A stretch of 64,000 nt of DNA, taken from Pseudomonas ekonensis (GTDB taxonomy: Bacteria; Pseudomonadota; Gammaproteobacteria; Pseudomonadales; Pseudomonadaceae). This document shows, in pieces, positions 56,978-64,000 of the stretch. Each line of letters opens with the position of its first letter. The first letter of the stretch is position 1. Below the pieces are notes generated by a model. That model was given only the letters and a program-made list of their open reading frames with translations, did no database searches and was not told the DNA's origin. The DNA is taken from the NCBI RefSeq assembly GCF_019145435.1, contig NZ_JAHSTS010000001.1:399501-463500 (forward strand), given 5' to 3'. A program made the translations under genes and the position numbers.

Positions 56978-58324
56978 GTGTCCCTGATCGCTTCCGACCA
57001 CTTCCGCATCATTGTCGGCCTCGGCAAGAGCGGCATGTCCCTGGTTCGCTTCCTGGCGAACCGGGGCGTGGCGTTTGCGGTGGCCGACACGCGGGAAAAC
57101 CCGCCGGAACTGGCCACGCTCAAGCGTGACTATCCGCACGTGGAAGTGCGTTGTGGCGAGCTGGACGTCGAGTTCCTGTGCCGTGCCGACGAACTCTACG
57201 TGAGCCCGGGCCTGGCGCTGGCGACCCCGGCCCTGCAGGCCGCAGCGGCCCGTGGCGTGAAACTGTCCGGCGACATCGAGCTGTTCGCGCGCAACGCGAA
57301 GGCGCCGATCGTGGCCATCAGCGGCTCCAACGCGAAAAGCACCGTCACCACCCTGGTCGGCGAGATGGCGGCTGCCGCCGGCAAACGCGTGGCGGTGGGC
57401 GGCAACCTCGGCACACCGGCGCTGGATCTCTTGAGCGACGATGTCGAGCTGTACGTGATGGAACTGTCGAGCTTCCAGCTGGAGACCACCGACCAGCTCA
57501 ACGCCGAAGTGGCGACCGTGCTCAACATCAGCGAAGACCATATGGACCGCTACAGCGGCCTGCCGGCCTACCACCTGGCCAAGCACCGGATCTTCCGGGG
57601 CGCCAGGCAGTTCGTGGTCAACCGCCAGGACGCCCTGAGCCGTCCGTTGATGGGCGAGGGCCAGCCCTGCTGGACCTTCGGCCTGACCAAACCGGACTTC
57701 AAGGCGTTCGGCATTCGCGAAGAGGACGGCGAGAAGTGGCTGGCCTTCGAATTCCAGAACCTGATGCCGGTGCGCGAACTGAAGATCCGCGGCGCCCACA
57801 ACCAGTCCAACGCCCTGGCGGCGCTGGCGCTCGGCCATGCGGCCGGCCTGCCGTTCGACGCGATGCTCGCGGCGCTGCGCAACTTCGCCGGCCTCGAGCA
57901 CCGCTGCCAGTGGGTGCGTGACGTGGACGGCGTCGGCTACTACAACGACTCCAAGGCCACCAACGTCGGCGCCGCACTGGCCGCCATCGAAGGCCTGGGC
58001 GCGGACATCGACGGCAAGATCGTGCTGATCGCCGGCGGCGACGGCAAGGGCGCCGAATTCCATGACCTGCGCGATCCGGTGGCGGCCCACTGCCGTGCCG
58101 TGATCCTGATGGGCCGCGACAGCGACAAGATCGGCGAGGCCGTCGGCGAAGCCGTGCCGCTGATCCGTGCCGGCTCCCTGGTCGAAGCCGTTGCGCAATG
58201 CCGCGCCGCCGCCCGTCCGGGCGACGTCGTGCTGCTGTCGCCGGCCTGCGCCAGTTTCGACATGTTCAAGAACTACGAAGACCGTGGTCACCAGTTCGTC
58301 CGCGCCGTGGAGGACCTGGCATGA
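56978..58324 (+). CDS. murD: UDP-MurNAc-L-Ala:D-Glu ligase
   Basis: A 448-residue Mur ligase that adds D-glutamate. The N-terminal UDP-binding part has IVGLGKSGMSLVRFLA. The ATP loop reads ISGSNAKSTVTTL (about residues 110-122), with Ala where most Mur ligases have Gly (TGTNGKST). Other blocks (MELSSFQLE, ISEDHMDRY, NDSKATN) are intact, so it should be active. It starts with GTG at 56978, 6 nt after mraY, and overlaps ftsW. Confidence 0.96.
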   Translation: MSLIASDHFRIIVGLGKSGMSLVRFLANRGVAFAVADTRENPPELATLKRDYPHVEVRCGELDVEFLCRADELYVSPGLALATPALQAAAARGVKLSGDIELFARNAKAPIVAISGSNAKSTVTTLVGEMAAAAGKRVAVGGNLGTPALDLLSDDVELYVMELSSFQLETTDQLNAEVATVLNISEDHMDRYSGLPAYHLAKHRIFRGARQFVVNRQDALSRPLMGEGQPCWTFGLTKPDFKAFGIREEDGEKWLAFEFQNLMPVRELKIRGAHNQSNALAALALGHAAGLPFDAMLAALRNFAGLEHRCQWVRDVDGVGYYNDSKATNVGAALAAIEGLGADIDGKIVLIAGGDGKGAEFHDLRDPVAAHCRAVILMGRDSDKIGEAVGEAVPLIRAGSLVEAVAQCRAAARPGDVVLLSPACASFDMFKNYEDRGHQFVRAVEDLA

Positions 58325-59538
58325 GCCTGAAAGGGATCATCAAGCCGTACCCGTCGCCGATCATCACCGGACGCGGCATCGACCTCGACTTCCCGATGCT
58401 CGCCGGCTGCCTGGCGCTGCTGGGGCTCGGGCTGATCATGATCGCCTCGGCGTCGACCGAAGTGGCGGCGGCCCAGTCGGGCAGCGCCCTCTATTACATG
58501 ATCCGCCACCTGATCTACATCGTGCTGGGGCTGGGCGCGTGCGTCGTGACCATGATGATCCCGATCGCCACCTGGCAACGCATGGGCTGGATGATGCTGA
58601 TCGGCGCCTTCGGCCTGCTGGTGATGGTGATCGTCCCCGGCATCGGCCGCGAAGTGAACGGTTCGATGCGCTGGATCGGCTTCAGCTTCTTCAACGTGCA
58701 GCCCTCCGAGATCGCCAAGGTGTTCGTGGTGATCTACCTCGCCGGCTACCTGGTGCGCCGGCAGAAGGAAGTGCGCGAAAGCTGGATGGGCTTCTTCAAG
58801 CCGTTCATCGTGCTGCTGCCGATGGCCGGCCTGCTGCTGATGGAGCCGGACTTCGGCGCCACCGTCGTGATGATGGGCGCGGCCGCGGCGATGCTGTTCC
58901 TGGGCGGCGTCGGCCTGTTCCGGTTCTCCCTGATGGTGGTGCTGGCGGTCGCGGCGGTGGTGCTGCTGATCCAGATGCAGCCGTACCGGATGGCGCGTCT
59001 GACCAACTTCGCCGACCCGTGGGCCGACCAGTTCGGCGCCGGCTACCAGCTGTCCCAGGCGCTGATCGCGTTCGGCCGCGGCGAGTGGCTGGGCGTCGGC
59101 CTGGGCAACAGCGTGCAGAAGCAGTTCTACCTGCCGGAAGCCCACACCGACTTCGTGTTCTCGGTGCTGGCCGAGGAGCTGGGGGCCGTGGGTTCGCTGT
59201 GCACCGTGGCGCTGTTCGTGTTCGTCTGCATCCGGGGCATGTACATCGGCCTGTGGGCCGAGAAGGCCAAACAGTTTTTTGCCGCCTATGTCGCTTACGG
59301 GCTGTCGTTCCTGTGGATAGGCCAGTTCCTGATCAACATCGGCGTGAACGTCGGCCTGCTGCCGACCAAGGGCCTGACCTTGCCGTTCCTCAGTTACGGC
59401 GGCAGCTCCCTGGTGATCTGCTGTGCCTGTCTCGGCCTGCTGCTGCGGATCGAGTGGGAGAGCCGTACGCACCTGGGCAGCGAAGAGATGGAATTCCATG
59501 AGAGCGACTTCGCCGAGGAGCCGAACCATGGGCGCTAA
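58321..59538 (+). CDS. ftsW: Septal peptidoglycan polymerase FtsW
   Basis: A 405-residue SEDS-family glycosyltransferase with about ten helices, which works with FtsI at the septum. Hallmarks: GREVNGSMRWIGFSFFNVQPSE-type segment (about residues 110-130), LLLMEPDFGATVVM with the SEDS-conserved acidic residue, EAHTDFVFSVLAEELG, and the closing LPFLSYGGSSLV. The ATG at 58321 overlaps the murD stop (ATGA). murG begins 11 bases before the end. Confidence 0.96.
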   Translation: MSLKGIIKPYPSPIITGRGIDLDFPMLAGCLALLGLGLIMIASASTEVAAAQSGSALYYMIRHLIYIVLGLGACVVTMMIPIATWQRMGWMMLIGAFGLLVMVIVPGIGREVNGSMRWIGFSFFNVQPSEIAKVFVVIYLAGYLVRRQKEVRESWMGFFKPFIVLLPMAGLLLMEPDFGATVVMMGAAAAMLFLGGVGLFRFSLMVVLAVAAVVLLIQMQPYRMARLTNFADPWADQFGAGYQLSQALIAFGRGEWLGVGLGNSVQKQFYLPEAHTDFVFSVLAEELGAVGSLCTVALFVFVCIRGMYIGLWAEKAKQFFAAYVAYGLSFLWIGQFLINIGVNVGLLPTKGLTLPFLSYGGSSLVICCACLGLLLRIEWESRTHLGSEEMEFHESDFAEEPNHGR

Positions 59539-60590
59539 CGTATTGATCATGGCCGGCGGCACCGGCGGCCACGTGTTCCCGGCGCTGGCCTGTGCCCGCG
59601 AGTTCCAGGCGCGCGGCTACACCGTGCACTGGCTCGGCACCCCGCGCGGGATCGAGAACGACCTGGTGCCGGCTGCAGGCCTTGAGCTGCACCGCATCAA
59701 CGCCACCGGCCTGCGGGGCAAGGGCAAGCTGTCGCTGCTCAAGGCGCCGTTCATGCTGCTCAAGTCGGTGCTGCAGGCCCGTGCCGTGATGCGCCGCCTC
59801 AAGCCGGTGTGCGTGGTCGGTTTCGGCGGTTATGTGACCGGCCCCGGCGGCGTCGCCGCGAAGCTGGCCGGCGTGCCGGTGATCGTTCACGAGCAGAACG
59901 CCGTGGCCGGCACCGCCAATCGGATGCTGGTGCCGTTCGCCGCCCGGGTGTGTGAAGCGTTTCCCGACACCTTTACCCTGTCGGACAGCCGCCGCACCAC
60001 CGGCAACCCGGTGCGCAGCGAGCTGTTCCTCGAAACGCCGCGGCAGGCCCTGGCCGGCCGCAAGGCACGTTTGCTGATCCTGGGCGGAAGCCTGGGCGCA
60101 GAACCGTTGAACAAACTGTTGCCTGAAGCCCTGGCGCAAGTCGCTGCCGACCTGCGTCCGGAGGTGTTCCACCAGGCCGGCAAGAACCACGATGAAGTGA
60201 CTGCAGAGCGCTACCGCGCCGCCGGCGTCGACGCGCAGGTGCAGCCGTTCATCAAAGACATGGCCCAGGCCTATGGCTGGGCTGACCTGGTGGTGTGCCG
60301 CGCAGGCGCCCTGACCATCAGTGAACTGGCCGCCGCCGGTCTGCCTTCGATGCTGGTGCCCTTGCCCCACGCCATCGACGATCACCAGACCCGCAACGCC
60401 GATTATTTGGCCCGCGAAGGCGCTGCCTTCCTGATGCCGCAAAGAACGACCGGCGCAGCGGATCTTGCCGCGCGCCTGACAGAGGTCTTGATGCAACCGC
60501 AACGACTCGAACAAATGGCCCAAGCGGCCCGCCGTCTGGCCAAACCCGATGCCACCCGTAGCGTGGTCGACACCTGCCTGGAGGTGGCCC

Positions 60591-60598
<8 letters not shown>
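59528..60598 (+). CDS. murG: UDP-GlcNAc:lipid I GlcNAc transferase
   Basis: A 356-residue GT28 glycosyltransferase that turns lipid I into lipid II at the inner membrane face. Motifs: [15 protein letters not shown] (about residues 7-21), [11 protein letters not shown] (about 99-109), HEQNAVAG, and the donor site [21 protein letters not shown] (about 260-280). It overlaps ftsW by 11 nt and murC by 8. The longer frame from 59423 is inside ftsW and rejected. Confidence 0.97.
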
Positions 60599-63010
<2,412 letters not shown>

Positions 63011-63014
63011 GACC

Positions 63015-63881
63015 ATGCAAGGCGCACAGCTCAGACATCAGCCCTCCGCACCCGGCCGCAAGCCGGTGCCGCGGGGCGCCAGCCGTATGGTGGCCAAAGA
63101 GCCGATGTCCGCGCGCCTGCCCAAAGCCAATTTCGGCTTCCTCAAAGGGCTGTTCTGGCCGGTGCTGCTGGTGGCCCTGGGCTTCGGCACCTACGAAGGC
63201 GCGCAGCGGCTGCTGCCGTACGCCGACCGGCCGATCACCAAGATCGCGGTGCAGGGCGACCTGAGCTACATCAGCCAGCAGGCGGTGCAGCAGCGCATCG
63301 CCCCGTACGTGGCGTCGAGCTTCTTCACCATCGACCTGGCCAGCATGCGCACGGAACTGGAGCAAATGCCGTGGATCGCCCACGCCGAAGTGCGTCGGGT
63401 GTGGCCGGACCAGGTGGTGATCCGCCTCGAAGAGCAGCTGCCGGTGGCCCGTTGGGGCGACGAGTCGCTGCTCAACAACCAGGGCCAGGCGTTCACGCCC
63501 AAGGAACTGGCGAACTACGAACACCTGCCGCAGCTGTTCGGCCCCCAGCGGGCCCAGCAGCAAGTGATGCAGCAGTATCAGGTGCTGAGCCAGATGCTCA
63601 GGCCGTTGGGCTTCTCGATCGCGCGCCTGGAACTGCGCGAGCGGGGCAGCTGGTTCCTGACCACCGGTGCCGGTAGTTCCGGCCCCGGCATCGAGTTGTT
63701 GCTGGGACGCGGCAACCTGGTGGAAAAGATGCGCCGCTTCATTGCCATCTACGACAAGACGCTCAAAGAACAGATTACGAACATTGCGCGCATCGATCTG
63801 CGCTACGCCAACGGCCTGGCCGTTGGCTGGCGGGAACCTGTAGCGCCGCCGGCAGCCCAACCCGCTGTCGCAAAGAATTAA
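63015..63881 (+). CDS. ftsQ: Cell-division protein FtsQ
   Basis: A 288-residue bitopic divisome protein. A basic Pro-rich cytoplasmic tail (about residues 1-45) is followed by one membrane helix (about 47-66, [18 protein letters not shown]). A periplasmic POTRA domain comes next ([20 protein letters not shown], about 76-95) and then the FtsQ beta domain ([20 protein letters not shown]). The C-terminus is Ala/Pro-rich. It starts 4 nt after ddlB; ftsA follows after 15 nt. Confidence 0.95.
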   Translation: MQGAQLRHQPSAPGRKPVPRGASRMVAKEPMSARLPKANFGFLKGLFWPVLLVALGFGTYEGAQRLLPYADRPITKIAVQGDLSYISQQAVQQRIAPYVASSFFTIDLASMRTELEQMPWIAHAEVRRVWPDQVVIRLEEQLPVARWGDESLLNNQGQAFTPKELANYEHLPQLFGPQRAQQQVMQQYQVLSQMLRPLGFSIARLELRERGSWFLTTGAGSSGPGIELLLGRGNLVEKMRRFIAIYDKTLKEQITNIARIDLRYANGLAVGWREPVAPPAAQPAVAKN

Positions 63882-63896
63882 GAAGAGGCAGGACCC

Positions 63897-64000
63897 ATGG
63901 CAAACGTGCAAAGCGGCAAAATGATCGTCGGTCTGGATATCGGCACCTCCAAGGTGGTGGCGCTGGTAGGCGAGGTCGCTGACGACGGCACGCTCGATAT
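63897..64000 (+). CDS. ftsA: Cell-division protein FtsA (partial, cut by window end)
   Basis: Only the first 34 codons are in the window. They read MANVQSGKMIVGLDIGTSKV, followed by VALVGEVADDGTLDI, and contain the actin-like phosphate-1 motif GLDIGTSKV. AGAGGCAGGA precedes the ATG at 63897. FtsA tethers FtsZ to the membrane; ftsZ is expected next, beyond the window. Confidence 0.95.
   Translation, partial: MANVQSGKMIVGLDIGTSKVVALVGEVADDGTLD

Overview
The window is about 64 kb of ordinary Pseudomonas chromosome, most likely the P. fluorescens group. This is inferred from the high GC content, the GGGAGCGGGCTTGCCCGCGA-type REP elements, the gene order rsmI-rnpB-mraZ followed by the division and cell-wall (dcw) cluster, and the match of nearly every protein to Pseudomonas core families. 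I see no phage, insertion sequence, tRNA, rRNA operon or CRISPR array.

Layout. 0-15.7 kb is a set of small, mostly independent units: mqo (-), small lipoprotein and hypothetical genes, an acyltransferase (-), three small genes ending in a divergent SRAP protein, a chemoreceptor (-) and an M48 lipoprotein peptidase (+), then a TMEM165/GDT1 family Mn exporter (-) behind a yybP-ykoY-type manganese riboswitch, rsmC (-), a D-2-hydroxyacid dehydrogenase (-), a LysE exporter (+), and an AraC regulator (-) divergent from an MFS transporter (+). 15.9-24.1 kb is a lipid-related module: acyl-CoA ligase, DUF1302 outer-membrane protein, DUF1329 periplasmic protein and a 908-aa MalT-like LuxR (LAL) regulator. 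24.2-29.9 kb is one 1899-residue RTX metalloprotease (-) whose C-terminal part is a nested tandem array: a block of three units has itself been duplicated.

30-39 kb holds a glyoxalase-II-like hydrolase, an OmpA lipoprotein, yhcB/zapG (-), an alpha/beta hydrolase, trpS carrying a C-terminal DUF1508-like domain, zapE, a GlxA-type regulator (-) divergent from an acyl-CoA dehydrogenase, and a Tas-like aldo-keto reductase (-). 39.3-44.2 kb is rplM-rpsI, the cytochrome bc1 operon petABC and sspA-sspB. 44.3-47.7 kb (-) is lpoA-yraN-SIS isomerase-dolP, an envelope-biogenesis operon. 47.9-49.2 kb is rsmI and the RNase P RNA.

49.6 kb to the right edge is the dcw cluster mraZ-rsmH-ftsL-ftsI-murE-murF-mraY-murD-ftsW-murG-murC-ddlB-ftsQ-ftsA (ftsA cut by the window edge). 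Its genes overlap or nearly touch, behind one good sigma70 promoter and three phased GTGG boxes typical of MraZ autorepression. The genes build lipid II and assemble the divisome.

The regions most worth a second look are the ligase/DUF1302/DUF1329/LAL module with its candidate operators, the nested repeats of the RTX protease, the SRAP protein with two substituted active-site positions, the TrpS-DUF1508 fusion, and the heptamer satellite flanking the Mn exporter.
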